From contig NZ_RXHQ01000024.1 of NCBI RefSeq assembly GCF_004138105.1, positions 1 through 42,634 on the forward strand: a stretch of DNA of 42,634 nt, given 5' to 3'. Shown here in pieces: positions 20,462-30,244 of this stretch. A program made the translations under genes and the position numbers. Every line of letters begins with the position of its first letter. The first letter of the stretch is position 1. The notes under the pieces were generated by a model. That model was not told the DNA's origin. It saw only the letters and a program-made list of their open reading frames with translations, and did not search any database. Source of the stretch: Xylanivirga thermophila (lineage in GTDB: Bacteria > Bacillota > Clostridia > Caldicoprobacterales > Xylanivirgaceae).

Positions 20462-22684
20462 TTATTTCATGGACCTTAGTTGGATTTTTATATTCTCTTC
20501 TTTGCAACGATCACATCTAATAGTGACAGTAGCCTCAGTATTTGCTTTTTTACCAGTTGTTTTTATCCAGAAACCTATGCATCCTCCCATGGTAGCAACT
20601 GTCTTGGGACCTATAATTTCTATATCACCCTGGGTTTCCAGATATAATACTTCATTTAAGTATGGCAAAATATTGCCATATTGGTCTACTAACTTACATA
20701 CAATGCGTGTAGCATCCATCTCATCGTTGTATAGTAAGGTATCATCTGCTTTTACATCAATGCGTGATAAATAGGGGTTTTTTGCAAACTTTCTCGTTAT
20801 GGCAATTTCGTCATTTACATAGCCGAGGAGTTCTAAGTCGCCCCATCCAACTCCCCATTCACCAAATTGGAAGTCTACTGTAATTGGCGGATGCTCTAAT
20901 CCTCTAAAATTATCGTCTGGATAATACTTTCCTAAACTTTTGCCTTCTACTTTTATTTCTATGTGATCGCAGTTTGTTAGTACTATAAGTGGGCTTACTC
21001 CTCCTTGATTTCTATCACCTATAGTCCAATGACTAAGGGGTTGTAAAACTAACTTTTCTTTAGGACTTACTTGACTTAGATATACATAGCTTGCCCATTT
21101 TGGGATTCTGAACATATCCATAACTCCGTGATAGCATATTCTGTCTCCTGACCCAAAATCACAATGGGTATTGTAGTCAAATGCACACCAACCTATAGCG
21201 CCCATAATTTCATTCCTAAGTCCTGCTTCATTTTGTATGATCGCATGGCGCATTGCATGTTCTATTAACCTATGTTCATTGTCAAATCGTTTTGTAGGGA
21301 ACATATGTCCGTTATATTCTGTGACTATATACGGTACCTTATGATTAAGGCCTGTTACCTGCTGTTGAGATCTTAAAACTGTTTCGCCACCATCATATAT
21401 AAAGTCATTCATTGCATAGACATCTTCTAAAAATTCACTGTTGCAAATGCATCTTATACCAGTTGTGGGTCTTGTGGGATCTAGTTTACGGGCTAGTGCA
21501 TTTGTCCTTGTATAAAGTTCATGGTCATCCCCTGATTCATTGATCCTAACTCCCCACATTATGATTGCTGGATGGTTACGATCCCTTGCTATCATTTTTT
21601 CAACATCGGATAGGACACAATTGCGCCAATCTTCCCTTTTACTGATATGTTGCCATCCAGGGATTTCTTCTAGGACTAAAAGTCCTATCTCATCACAACG
21701 ATCCAAAAAATATGGCGATTGGGGATAGTGTGATGTCCTGACTATGTTAAGCCCTAATTCATATTTAAGAATGTCGGCATCTTTTTGTTGCACTCTTTTT
21801 GGCATTGCATATCCTACGTATGGGAAGGATTGATGGCGGTTAAGTCCCCTCAATTTTATCTTTCTACCATTTAGATGAAATCCGGTTTCGTCTATTTGTA
21901 TATTTCTAAAGCCCAATTTAGTTTCGTAGTTATCCAGTGTTTTCCCTTGATGTTTTAATATCATACAGGCTGAATATCGTACAGGGTTTTTAATATCCCA
22001 CATTTCTATATTGGTAATTTCTATAGAGTTTAAGATTAACTCTTGCTCTTTTCCTTTTTGGACTGTTACATTCCAGCTGAACTCCTTGTTATCTAGGGAT
22101 AAAACAATCTCAATATCCTTCTCCTCGTTTGAAGTAATATATACAATAGGTTCCAATATTATTTTGTCATCTTTTATCTTGTAGTTGTAAAACACATTAT
22201 TGATGTGGATAGTATCTAATATATATAGGTATACATCCCTATATATGCCACCAAAGGTCAGATAGTCTATTACATTTCCAAACGGGGGTATATCTTCCCG
22301 TTCTCTAGAATCTACTTTAACTACCATTGTGTTTTTACTTTCATACTGAACAAATGGCGTTATGTCAAATACTGCAGGAACATATCCACCTCTATGTTCG
22401 CCTACATATTTCCCATTTACATATACTTCGCAGGCAGCCATTACACCTTCAAATTCAATAAATATAGTCTTGCCTTTAGCATCCTTTTCTATTGTAAAGT
22501 CTTTTTTGTAACATGAAATAAATTGATATTCTTTTTCATCAAAATAGCTGTAGGGTAATTCTTTGTTTGCATGGGGTAATAGGACAGGACAGAATCTATC
22601 CATTTCCGAATCTTTATTGGTATACTCTTCTTTGAAGTTATCAATATAATACCAGTCATGATTAAATTTTTGTTTTATTCTCAT
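20462..22684 (-). CDS. GH2 family beta-galactosidase-type glycosidase
   Basis: This 740-residue enzyme has the GH2 domain order: a sugar-binding jelly roll with FEGVMAACEVYVNGKYVGEH, an immunoglobulin-like domain, and the barrel with KLRGLNRHQSFP and the RTSHYPQS motif. The acid/base lies in RINES (Glu383) and the nucleophile in IVTEYNGH (Glu456). Two C-terminal beta-sandwich domains follow. There is no signal peptide. AGGAGG precedes the start and the gene begins 40 bp after GH42, forming a two-gene minus-strand operon. Beta-galactosidase is the likeliest activity, but GH2 also holds beta-mannosidases and glucuronidases. Confidence 0.85.
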   Translation of the reverse strand: MRIKQKFNHDWYYIDNFKEEYTNKDSEMDRFCPVLLPHANKELPYSYFDEKEYQFISCYKKDFTIEKDAKGKTIFIEFEGVMAACEVYVNGKYVGEHRGGYVPAVFDITPFVQYESKNTMVVKVDSREREDIPPFGNVIDYLTFGGIYRDVYLYILDTIHINNVFYNYKIKDDKIILEPIVYITSNEEKDIEIVLSLDNKEFSWNVTVQKGKEQELILNSIEITNIEMWDIKNPVRYSACMILKHQGKTLDNYETKLGFRNIQIDETGFHLNGRKIKLRGLNRHQSFPYVGYAMPKRVQQKDADILKYELGLNIVRTSHYPQSPYFLDRCDEIGLLVLEEIPGWQHISKREDWRNCVLSDVEKMIARDRNHPAIIMWGVRINESGDDHELYTRTNALARKLDPTRPTTGIRCICNSEFLEDVYAMNDFIYDGGETVLRSQQQVTGLNHKVPYIVTEYNGHMFPTKRFDNEHRLIEHAMRHAIIQNEAGLRNEIMGAIGWCAFDYNTHCDFGSGDRICYHGVMDMFRIPKWASYVYLSQVSPKEKLVLQPLSHWTIGDRNQGGVSPLIVLTNCDHIEIKVEGKSLGKYYPDDNFRGLEHPPITVDFQFGEWGVGWGDLELLGYVNDEIAITRKFAKNPYLSRIDVKADDTLLYNDEMDATRIVCKLVDQYGNILPYLNEVLYLETQGDIEIIGPKTVATMGGCIGFWIKTTGKKANTEATVTIRCDRCKEENIKIQLRSMK

Positions 22685-22724
22685 AATTTATCCTCCTGAT
22701 ATAATGTTTTATATATAAAATATA

Positions 22725-24785
22725 CTATAATACTTTTTTTAGTATTCTCAACCCATATCCGGGTAATTCTATTTTCCTGCTTACTTTTTCTCCTGATAAT
22801 ATATCTAAAAATTCTACTTGTTTTAAATCAACAATATTTTTTTGTGGCGCAAAATTGAGCAGGAATATAAATTTATTTTCTCCGTCTGTACGTAGTTGAG
22901 CTGTAACGCCTAAGGGCAACTTGGTATCTAATGATTTTTTTATACTTAATTTATCTACAAGAATTTCATAAAAATCATCTAAAAAATCATTATTGTTTCT
23001 AAAGGCGATATAGTATGCTTTCCCTTTGCCATATTCATTTACGGTAAGGGCAGGTCTTCCAGCGTAAAAATCTGATTTATATCGTGCCAAAACATGAGCT
23101 GTTTCAGTATGTATAAGGTCGCATAGCTCTTTTGCTTCATATTCATCGTTTAATTCAAGCGTGCTATTCTTTTCAGGTACTATGAAATTTACATCGTCAT
23201 CATACAATGCATCTATTTCTTCTGACCATATGCCTGTAACTTTTTTTAATGGTCCTGGAAACCCTCCTAAAAAGCATAAATCGTTTTCATCTACTATGCC
23301 ACTCCAATAGGTAGTGATAAAAGTCCCACCATCTTTTACAAACTTTTCGATACGCTCTGCAACACCGGGACGCACCATATATAACATTGGTGCTATGAGC
23401 AGCTTATAGTTAGAAAAGTCGGCATCCATGTCTATAACATCTACTGAAATACCCCTATTCCAAAATGGCCTATAATGAGATTGACATGTGAGCAGGTAAT
23501 CTTTTTTCTCCCGCCTTGGACCAAGTGCATCATCTATAGCCCATCTATTCTCCCAATCATAGATTATAGCTACTTCAGGTTTTACAGTAGTACCTACTAT
23601 GTCATCAAGTTTTTCTAGCGTCTTTCCCACTTCTGTAACATCATTAAATACACGTGTGTTTTCATGACCGCAATGGTCTACTACTGCTCCATGAAATTTT
23701 TCCGAGCCCCCTCTACCCTTTCTCCATTGAAAATATTGTACTGTGTCTGAACCATGGGCTATTGCGTGGATAGATGATAGAAGGTGCATACCAGGTCTTT
23801 TAAGCTTTGATACTGGTTGCCAGTTTGTCATACTCGGTGTACTTTCCATGAGCATAAAAGGTTTGCCACCCTTTAGTGAACGATTGATGTCATGGACAAA
23901 AGAAACATCACTTGCCAATTCCCAATCGGGTCTATTGCCATGCCATTGAGGATAGTTATCCCATGAGATTACATCTATATAGGGAGCCATTTCCCAGTAA
24001 TTAAGTCCTTCAAAAGTACCCATGAAATTTGTAGTAACTGGTATGTTGGGTGTTATTTCCTTTAAGGGGGCAATCTCGTTTTTATAGAATTCTAGTGTTT
24101 GATGGGTTACAAATCGCATCCAATCTAAATTAAGTCCATGGATTTTAGTGTCCCCATTTGGGGCGGGAGATTGTATTTGGGACCAGTCGGTATAAGTATG
24201 TCCCCAGAAGGCAGTCCACCAAGCATAGTTTAGTTTGTCAAGATCATTGCCATATTTTTGTTTTAGCCATGTTCTAAATGCGTCTTGACATAGTGGACAA
24301 TGGCATTCGCCACTATATTCATTGGATATATGCCATGCTAAGAGCGCTGGATGGTCTTTATATCTATCTGCCAACATTTTATTTATAAGTCTAGTTTTTT
24401 CTCTGTAAATGGGTGAGGTAAAGCAATGATTATGACGTTCACCAGGAAGATTTCGCACCCTATTTGCCCGCACCCTCAAGACTTCAGGGTATTTTTGCGC
24501 CAGCCATAGAGGACGTGCACCACTTGGAGTAGCAAGGATTGCATATATATTATTGTCTGCTAATTTATCTAGTATATTATCCAGCCATTCAAATTGAAAT
24601 TTTCCTTCTTCGGGCTCTAGTGCATCCCATGCAAATATACCAACGGACATTACATTGCAATGGGCCAGTTTCATCAATCTTATATCCTCATCTAAAATTT
24701 CCGGATTTTTAATCCATTGATCAGGATTATAATCTCCTCCGTGTAACATATGTGGATATTTACAATTTATAGGGGGATATTTCAT
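22725..24785 (-). CDS. GH42 beta-galactosidase
   Basis: This 686-residue cytoplasmic enzyme has GH42 landmarks: GGDYNPDQW near the N terminus, acid/base in WHISNEYSG (Glu156), nucleophile in LMESTPS (Glu314), then the trimerisation domain and a short C-terminal sandwich. Cys121, Cys161, Cys163 and Cys166 (ECHCPLC) match the zinc site of the Thermus A4 enzyme. It probably hydrolyses beta-galactosyl ends of plant galacto-oligosaccharides. It is the first gene of a minus-strand operon with GH2 and is transcribed divergently from an AraC regulator 142 bp away. Confidence 0.9.
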   Translation of the reverse strand: MKYPPINCKYPHMLHGGDYNPDQWIKNPEILDEDIRLMKLAHCNVMSVGIFAWDALEPEEGKFQFEWLDNILDKLADNNIYAILATPSGARPLWLAQKYPEVLRVRANRVRNLPGERHNHCFTSPIYREKTRLINKMLADRYKDHPALLAWHISNEYSGECHCPLCQDAFRTWLKQKYGNDLDKLNYAWWTAFWGHTYTDWSQIQSPAPNGDTKIHGLNLDWMRFVTHQTLEFYKNEIAPLKEITPNIPVTTNFMGTFEGLNYWEMAPYIDVISWDNYPQWHGNRPDWELASDVSFVHDINRSLKGGKPFMLMESTPSMTNWQPVSKLKRPGMHLLSSIHAIAHGSDTVQYFQWRKGRGGSEKFHGAVVDHCGHENTRVFNDVTEVGKTLEKLDDIVGTTVKPEVAIIYDWENRWAIDDALGPRREKKDYLLTCQSHYRPFWNRGISVDVIDMDADFSNYKLLIAPMLYMVRPGVAERIEKFVKDGGTFITTYWSGIVDENDLCFLGGFPGPLKKVTGIWSEEIDALYDDDVNFIVPEKNSTLELNDEYEAKELCDLIHTETAHVLARYKSDFYAGRPALTVNEYGKGKAYYIAFRNNNDFLDDFYEILVDKLSIKKSLDTKLPLGVTAQLRTDGENKFIFLLNFAPQKNIVDLKQVEFLDILSGEKVSRKIELPGYGLRILKKVL

Positions 24786-24839
24786 ATTATCACTCCTTAA
24801 TCATTATTAAATCTTGAAATATTCTTGATATGATATAAC

Positions 24840-24912
24840 TATATTGATATTATATTATTTAATAAACATCTATACAATCGAATTATATTGATCTTAATAT
24901 AAATATATTGAT
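24840..24912. promoter_or_regulatory. Three direct TATATTGAT repeats between GH42 and the AraC gene
   Basis: TATATTGAT occurs at 24840-24848, 24884-24892 and 24904-24912, all in the same orientation. The last two are 20 bp apart, about two helical turns. Direct repeats of this kind in a divergent intergenic region are what AraC-family activators usually bind. AT-richness makes chance similarity possible. Confidence 0.45.
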
Positions 24913-24927
24913 GTAGGAGTGGTTTCT

Positions 24928-25752
24928 TTGAATACTATTTTTCCGATTATTACGGAACAGGATGCCAAACTGCCATTCTATCTTAAGGGAATAGGATCTC
25001 AGGAGAATCAAGAGCATATAGTACGGGATGGAGGTTTTTCGTGTTATCACTGGCTTTATACAGTTACGGGTTGTGGTAAGCTAGTTATAGAAGGCAATGA
25101 GTATAGATTGGGTGAAAATATGGGCTTTTTATTGGCACCAAATGTACCCCATGAATATTATCCTGTTAGCCAGCCATGGGAGACAAGATGGTTAATATTT
25201 GATGGAGATGCAGTATTAGATGTTTTAAAGACTGTGGGTTTTAGAAGATATGAGATATATAATTTTCCTAACCATCAATATTTAGACAGTATATTTAATG
25301 AAATATATGTATCGCTATTATCAAATAGTTCCATAAAGAGTGTTGAGTGTTCTTCTGTTATATATCACTTTATAATAGCCCTTAAAAAGGCTGCCATTTT
25401 ATCCGATGATTTAGATTGTAAGGGGCAGTATTATGTTACATCGACCATACAGTATATGCAGGCCCATTATAATGAAGACATTTCGCTAGATGATATTGCA
25501 TCATCAGTTGATATATCCCCATGTCATTTATGTCGTATATTTAAGGATGGCTTGGGAATGACAGTATTTCAATATCTAACTCTTTTGAGGATACAGAAGG
25601 CAAAGCAGTATCTAATAGAGGATACATCTATGCCTGTAAAGGATATAGCAATTAAGATCGGATATAATGATATTAGCTATTTTTGCTCTATTTTTAAGCA
25701 ATATGAAAATATAACACCAATGCAGTTTAGAAAGATGCATGGCATTAGATAG
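24928..25752 (+). CDS. AraC-family regulator with cupin sensor
   Basis: This 274-residue protein has an N-terminal cupin domain (GKLVIEGNEYRLGENMGFLLAP) and a C-terminal double helix-turn-helix from about residue 175 (ISLDDIASSVDISPCHLCRI, then MPVKDIAIKIGYNDISYFC). TTG 24928 is chosen because TAGGAGTGG lies 5-8 bp upstream. A GTG at 24919 is inside that site. It is divergent from GH42-GH2 and most likely activates that operon in response to a sugar. The effector is unknown. Confidence 0.88.
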   Translation: MNTIFPIITEQDAKLPFYLKGIGSQENQEHIVRDGGFSCYHWLYTVTGCGKLVIEGNEYRLGENMGFLLAPNVPHEYYPVSQPWETRWLIFDGDAVLDVLKTVGFRRYEIYNFPNHQYLDSIFNEIYVSLLSNSSIKSVECSSVIYHFIIALKKAAILSDDLDCKGQYYVTSTIQYMQAHYNEDISLDDIASSVDISPCHLCRIFKDGLGMTVFQYLTLLRIQKAKQYLIEDTSMPVKDIAIKIGYNDISYFCSIFKQYENITPMQFRKMHGIR

Positions 25753-25834
25753 GAAGTAGTTCATAGAAAAATATCTTGTATTATGATAGAATATGTCGGG
25801 ATGTGAGAAAATTATACTAGAAGGGTGATAATAA

Positions 25835-26761
25835 TTGGAGGAGTTTTTTACTAAAAAGTTAAATGTATTTATTATATCCATCATATGTACTCTGCTCTGG
25901 GGAAGTGCATTTCCAGTTGTAAAGATCAGCTATGAAAAATTACAGATAGCACCTGAAGATATATATTCAAAGATATATTTTGCCGGATTAAGATTTTTTA
26001 TAGCTTCTATGCTTGTTTTTTTAGTGGCCAAGCTTATATTGAGGATGGACATAAGGATTAAGAAGAAAGATATAAAGCCAATAGTAACGCTGGGTATGCT
26101 TCAAACTTCGTTACAGTATTTTTTCTTTTATATAGGAGTAGCAAATACCTCAGGCATAAAAAGTGCCATATTGCAAGGCAGCGGGACTTTTTTTACGGTG
26201 TTGGCTGCTCATTTTGTATATTCTGATGACAGGATAAATATGAGAAAAATTTTAAGTCTTGCTTTGGGGTTTGGTGGTATATTGGCCATAAATATGGGAA
26301 AAGGTTTTGATAGTAGTTTTACATTTATGGGAGAAGGTTTTTTATTATTATCAGCACTTGTTAGCACTATAGCGACCATATATGTAAAATCAATATCTCA
26401 AGATATAGATCCCGTTATTTTAACTGGCAGTCAAATGTTTGCAGGTTCAATATTGTTACTAATTGTAGGTAAGGTAGGAATGCACGGAGGAGGATTAAAC
26501 TTTAATAGTACCACTATAGGGCTATTAGTATATGCAGCATTTATTTCCTCTTGCGCTTTTTTATTATGGTATACACTATTAAAATATAATAAGGCGGGTG
26601 AGATAAGCATATATAGGCTCTTTATTCCCGTATTTGGTTCTATGTTGTCTGTTGCTTTTATAGAAGGGGAAACTTTTACTATAAAGCTCTTTATAGGATT
26701 ACTTATGGTAGTAGCAGGTATGACTGTTTTAAATGCTGGCAATGGACATAAAAATATGTGA
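25835..26761 (+). CDS. EamA/DMT-family transporter
   Basis: This 308-residue protein has about ten membrane helices in two EamA repeats (LLWGSAFPVVKISYE at the N terminus, FLLWYTLLKYNKAGEISIYR in the second half). Family members export metabolites such as amino acids or sugars. The substrate cannot be told from the sequence. It starts with TTG behind AAGGGTGAT and follows the AraC gene by 82 bp on the same strand. A strong terminator ends it. Confidence 0.82.
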   Translation: MEEFFTKKLNVFIISIICTLLWGSAFPVVKISYEKLQIAPEDIYSKIYFAGLRFFIASMLVFLVAKLILRMDIRIKKKDIKPIVTLGMLQTSLQYFFFYIGVANTSGIKSAILQGSGTFFTVLAAHFVYSDDRINMRKILSLALGFGGILAINMGKGFDSSFTFMGEGFLLLSALVSTIATIYVKSISQDIDPVILTGSQMFAGSILLLIVGKVGMHGGGLNFNSTTIGLLVYAAFISSCAFLLWYTLLKYNKAGEISIYRLFIPVFGSMLSVAFIEGETFTIKLFIGLLMVVAGMTVLNAGNGHKNM

Positions 26762-26783
26762 ATTTTAGTACTTTAGTAGTATA

Positions 26784-26808
26784 AAATAAGCCCAAAGGGC
26801 TTATTTTT
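26784..26808 (+). terminator. Intrinsic terminator
   Basis: AAATAAGCCC pairs with GGGCTTATTT around an AAA loop, followed by a T-run. It ends the AraC-EamA unit. Confidence 0.85.
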
Positions 26809-26834
26809 ATACCTGATTATACTATGCGCAAAAT

Positions 26835-26863
26835 TTGACAGCTACTAATTATTATTGTATAAT
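26835..26863 (+). promoter_or_regulatory. Consensus promoter of the betaine transporter operon
   Basis: TTGACA (26835-26840) and TATAAT (26858-26863) are separated by exactly 17 bp. No LacI-type operator follows. The leader to the first gene is about 95 nt. Confidence 0.85.
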
Positions 26864-26981
26864 ATTAGTTGTTACCTTTTTGCTGCCATATGATTTACAT
26901 TCAAATTTGAAAATAATTCGATGCGTTTAAAATTAAATTTTAAATAAAAAGGAGTGGTTTGTTATTAGAGTATTCAAAAAA

Positions 26982-28868
26982 TTGAAAATTGTTTTATCAT
27001 TGATATTGGTTGGAATAATATTATTTAGTGTTAATGCATATGCTTATGATAATAAAAACAATTCAAATGAAGGTCAAAAAAAAGAAAAGCTTATTTTTGC
27101 TGATGCAGGTTGGGATAGCATAAAGATTCACAATGCAATAGCTGCTACGATAATTGAGAATGGATATGGATATAAAACGGATATTATGACTGGTTCATCT
27201 CCTATAGTAATAAGGGGCATTAGACAAGGTGATATTGATATATGTATGGAGTCTTGGACGGATAATATAAAAGATGTTTATGAACCAGGTATAGAAAATG
27301 GGGAGATTATAGAATTATCAGTCAATTTTGATGACAATGCTCAAGGACTGTACGTGCCTACCTATGTCATAGAAGGAGATAAGGAACGGGGTATAGAGCC
27401 CCTTGCACCTGATCTTAAATCCATAAAAGATTTACCAAGATACTGGGATGTATTTAATGATCCCGATATGCCAAATAAGGGTAGAATATATGGGGCACCG
27501 CCAAACTGGGCTTCCGATGAAATACTTAGAACAAAGATGGATACGTATAAATTGGATGAAACATATGACTATTTTAATCCAGGTTCTGATACTTCCCTTA
27601 ATACATCCATTGTTTCCGCCTATGAGAAGGGAGAACCATGGGTGGGATATTATTGGGATCCTACATGGATAACTGGGAAATATGATATGACTCTTTTGGA
27701 GGATGAACCATATACTGAAGAAAAATGGGCTAATGGATATAGATGTGAATTTCCAGGTGTTAGGGTTACTATTGCTGTAAACAAGAATTTACCTGAAAAA
27801 ACTCCGGAGGTTGCAGAGTTTTTGAAAAATTATAAAACTAGTACTAAGTTAACTAGTGAGATGCTTGCCTATATGCAGGATAACGATGCTGAGCCGGAAG
27901 AAGTGGCAAAATGGTTTTTACAGGAGCATAAAGATATATGGACAAAGTGGGTTCCAGATGATATAGCTCAAAAGGTAAATGCATCCATAGTTTCAGGTAA
28001 CAAATGGTTAGATATGGGGATAAGGGAATTTCCACAGGCGTTTAGTATTAGATTTGGATTTTATGTGGAAAAGTTTGTAGACTGGCTTACAAGGCATTGC
28101 CAAGGCTTTTTTGATGGTTTAGGTACAGGAGTTAATTGGATCGTATCACATATACAAAAATTCCTAACTTTTATCCCGTGGTTTATATTCATTCTGCTTA
28201 TATTTATTTTGGGATGGAGAATGATTGACTTAAAGTCAGGTTTTATATATGCTATTATGACATTTTTAATAGGAACATTGGGATTATGGAATGAAATGAT
28301 GTTTACCCTATCTATAGTATTAACCGGTGTAATAATTTCTATAATAATAGGTATTCCAATAGGCATTCACATGGCTTACAATTCAAAGGTAGAGGCATTT
28401 ATGAAACCATTGCTGGATGGGGCTCAAACTATGCCAAGTTTTGTCCATCTAATACCAGCTATGATATTCTTTGGTTTAGGAACGGTGCCTGCAGTTTTTG
28501 CTACTATAATATATTCTACAGCGCCATGTATAAGGCTTACCAACTTGGCCATAAGACGCGTTCCTAAAGAGATGAGAGAAGCGGCATATTCATATGGCTC
28601 ATCTTCGTGGCAGGTGCTCACAAAAGTAGAACTTCCCCAAGCTATGCCTACTATAATGACAGGTATAAATCAAACTACAATGGCAGCTATGTCCATGGTA
28701 GTAATATCATCCATGATAGGTGCTAAAGGATTGGGTGAAAAGGTACTTATAGCTATCAATAGAACGGATATTGCAATGGGATTTGATGCTGGAATAAGTA
28801 TTGTTTTTCTTGCGATAATAATAGACAGAATCACCCAAACCATATCTAAAAAATATAAGCATGTATAA
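26982..28868 (+). CDS. Glycine betaine/proline ABC transporter, fused binding protein and permease
   Basis: The N-terminal half is an OpuAC-type binding domain with aromatic ligand residues in CMESWTDN and YYWDPTW. The C-terminal third (about residues 390-625) is an OpuAB/ProW-type permease, with the coupling segment RRVPKEMREAAYSYGSSSW. A signal or anchor helix opens the protein. Fusions in OpuA/BusB systems commonly have the permease first, so this order deserves note. Coordinates are from the nearest standard codon, TTG 26982, which has no ribosome site. The only good site (GGAGTGG, 26951-26957) is placed for an ATT at 26964, giving MRVFKKLKIVLSL and a better signal peptide. It imports compatible solutes with the ATPase that follows. 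Confidence 0.85.
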   Translation: MKIVLSLILVGIILFSVNAYAYDNKNNSNEGQKKEKLIFADAGWDSIKIHNAIAATIIENGYGYKTDIMTGSSPIVIRGIRQGDIDICMESWTDNIKDVYEPGIENGEIIELSVNFDDNAQGLYVPTYVIEGDKERGIEPLAPDLKSIKDLPRYWDVFNDPDMPNKGRIYGAPPNWASDEILRTKMDTYKLDETYDYFNPGSDTSLNTSIVSAYEKGEPWVGYYWDPTWITGKYDMTLLEDEPYTEEKWANGYRCEFPGVRVTIAVNKNLPEKTPEVAEFLKNYKTSTKLTSEMLAYMQDNDAEPEEVAKWFLQEHKDIWTKWVPDDIAQKVNASIVSGNKWLDMGIREFPQAFSIRFGFYVEKFVDWLTRHCQGFFDGLGTGVNWIVSHIQKFLTFIPWFIFILLIFILGWRMIDLKSGFIYAIMTFLIGTLGLWNEMMFTLSIVLTGVIISIIIGIPIGIHMAYNSKVEAFMKPLLDGAQTMPSFVHLIPAMIFFGLGTVPAVFATIIYSTAPCIRLTNLAIRRVPKEMREAAYSYGSSSWQVLTKVELPQAMPTIMTGINQTTMAAMSMVVISSMIGAKGLGEKVLIAINRTDIAMGFDAGISIVFLAIIIDRITQTISKKYKHV

Positions 28869-28889
28869 TGAGTGTAAAGGAGGTGCAAC

Positions 28890-30077
28890 ATGGCATATAA
28901 AATAGAAGTTAAAAATTTGGTAAAGATATTTGGCTCCAGATCCGGGATGGCACTTGATAGATTAAAAAAAGGCTGGACCAAACAGGATATTTTAAATAAG
29001 ACGGGTCAGACAGTAGGTGTAAACAATGTATCCTTTTCTGTTAAAGAAGGAGAGATATTTGTAATAATAGGCCTATCGGGGAGTGGCAAGTCCACGTTGA
29101 TACGTTGTCTTAATCTCTTAAATAAGCCTACATCAGGGCAGATAATAGTTGATGGAGAGGATATTGTAAAATATGACAAAAAGCAGCTCAGAGAATTTAG
29201 ACAGAAAAAGATGGCTATGGTATTCCAACAATTTGGACTTTTTACCCATAGGACGGTATTGGGAAATGTGGAGTACGGCCTTGAGATAAGGGGTATAGAT
29301 AAGGAGAAAAGATATCAAATAGCTATGGAGGCTATTGAAGAAGTAGGGTTAAAGGGTTGGGAAGAAAAAATGCCTTCTGAATTAAGTGGTGGTATGCAAC
29401 AGAGGGTCGGATTGGCACGTGCCCTTGCAAATGACCCTGATATATTACTTATGGACGAACCCTTCAGCGCATTAGATCCTTTGATAAGAAGGGATATGCA
29501 GTTAGAGCTTTTAGACCTGCAGGATAGACTAAAAAAGACTATTATTTTTATTACCCATGATATAAATGAAGCGTTTAAGCTTGGAGATCGGGTGGCCGTA
29601 ATGAGGGATGGAGAGATAGTGCAAATTGGTACTCCAGAGGAGATACTTGAAAATCCATCCAATGAATATATAGAGGATTTTGTACGGGATATAGATCGAA
29701 CCAAGATAGTACAGGCTAAGGATATCATGAAAAAGCCGAATGCTATAGTATCTTTAAAGGATGGCGTAAATGTAGCCATAAAGGAGATGCAGTCAAACGA
29801 TATATCAAGTGTCTTTGTAATAGGTAAGGATAGAAAACTTAAAGGGATTGTTACTATAGATGATTGTATAAAGGCTGCCAAGGAAAAAAGATCTTCCCTT
29901 GAAGATATTTTAAGAGATGATTATTATACCACTAAAGGTGATGTATATATACAGGATCTTATTGAAAAGGCAACCAAGGCTAAATACCCCATAGTAGTGA
30001 CCGATGATAATGAAAAGATGATTGGGATAATTGTGCGAACATCCATACTTTCAGGGTTACTACAGAAAGGTGCATAG
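28890..30077 (+). CDS. opuAA: Glycine betaine/proline ABC ATPase with tandem CBS domains
   Basis: This 395-residue ATPase has the OpuA N-terminal extension (ALDRLKKGWTKQDIL), Walker A GLSGSGKST, signature LSGGMQQR and Walker B LLMDEPFSALD. Two CBS domains follow at the C terminus (about 275-395). In OpuA the CBS pair senses ionic strength, which would let this importer respond to osmotic stress. AAGGAGGTG precedes the ATG, 21 bp after the fused binding protein/permease gene. The two genes make a complete transporter. Confidence 0.9.
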   Translation: MAYKIEVKNLVKIFGSRSGMALDRLKKGWTKQDILNKTGQTVGVNNVSFSVKEGEIFVIIGLSGSGKSTLIRCLNLLNKPTSGQIIVDGEDIVKYDKKQLREFRQKKMAMVFQQFGLFTHRTVLGNVEYGLEIRGIDKEKRYQIAMEAIEEVGLKGWEEKMPSELSGGMQQRVGLARALANDPDILLMDEPFSALDPLIRRDMQLELLDLQDRLKKTIIFITHDINEAFKLGDRVAVMRDGEIVQIGTPEEILENPSNEYIEDFVRDIDRTKIVQAKDIMKKPNAIVSLKDGVNVAIKEMQSNDISSVFVIGKDRKLKGIVTIDDCIKAAKEKRSSLEDILRDDYYTTKGDVYIQDLIEKATKAKYPIVVTDDNEKMIGIIVRTSILSGLLQKGA

Positions 30078-30244
30078 TTTTAAATTGAAGATAAATCTGT
30101 AAAAAATTATATAAGATACTGATCAGAAATACTCTTTCTTGTAAAAAAATTAAGCAAAAAGTATACAAGGAGGGGTATTTTTATATTGAATATTTTTTAG
30201 GAATAGTTTGAATAGCCATTTTTGTAACCTCATTGTTTTCTTGA

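Noticed and set aside
26864-26960. A riboswitch in the betaine transporter leader
   Set aside because: The leader is short and AT-rich and I see no conserved aptamer or terminator/antiterminator pair.
29315-29881. A 188-residue minus-strand open frame
   Set aside because: It lies fully inside the OpuAA ATPase gene, has Ser/Ile-rich low-information sequence and no ribosome site. It is a shadow.
30163-30244. A small gene after a good AAGGAGG site, reading through TGA as Trp
   Set aside because: The frame has stops after 8 codons and again soon after. No reason exists to assume TGA recoding here, because all genes in the window use TGA normally.
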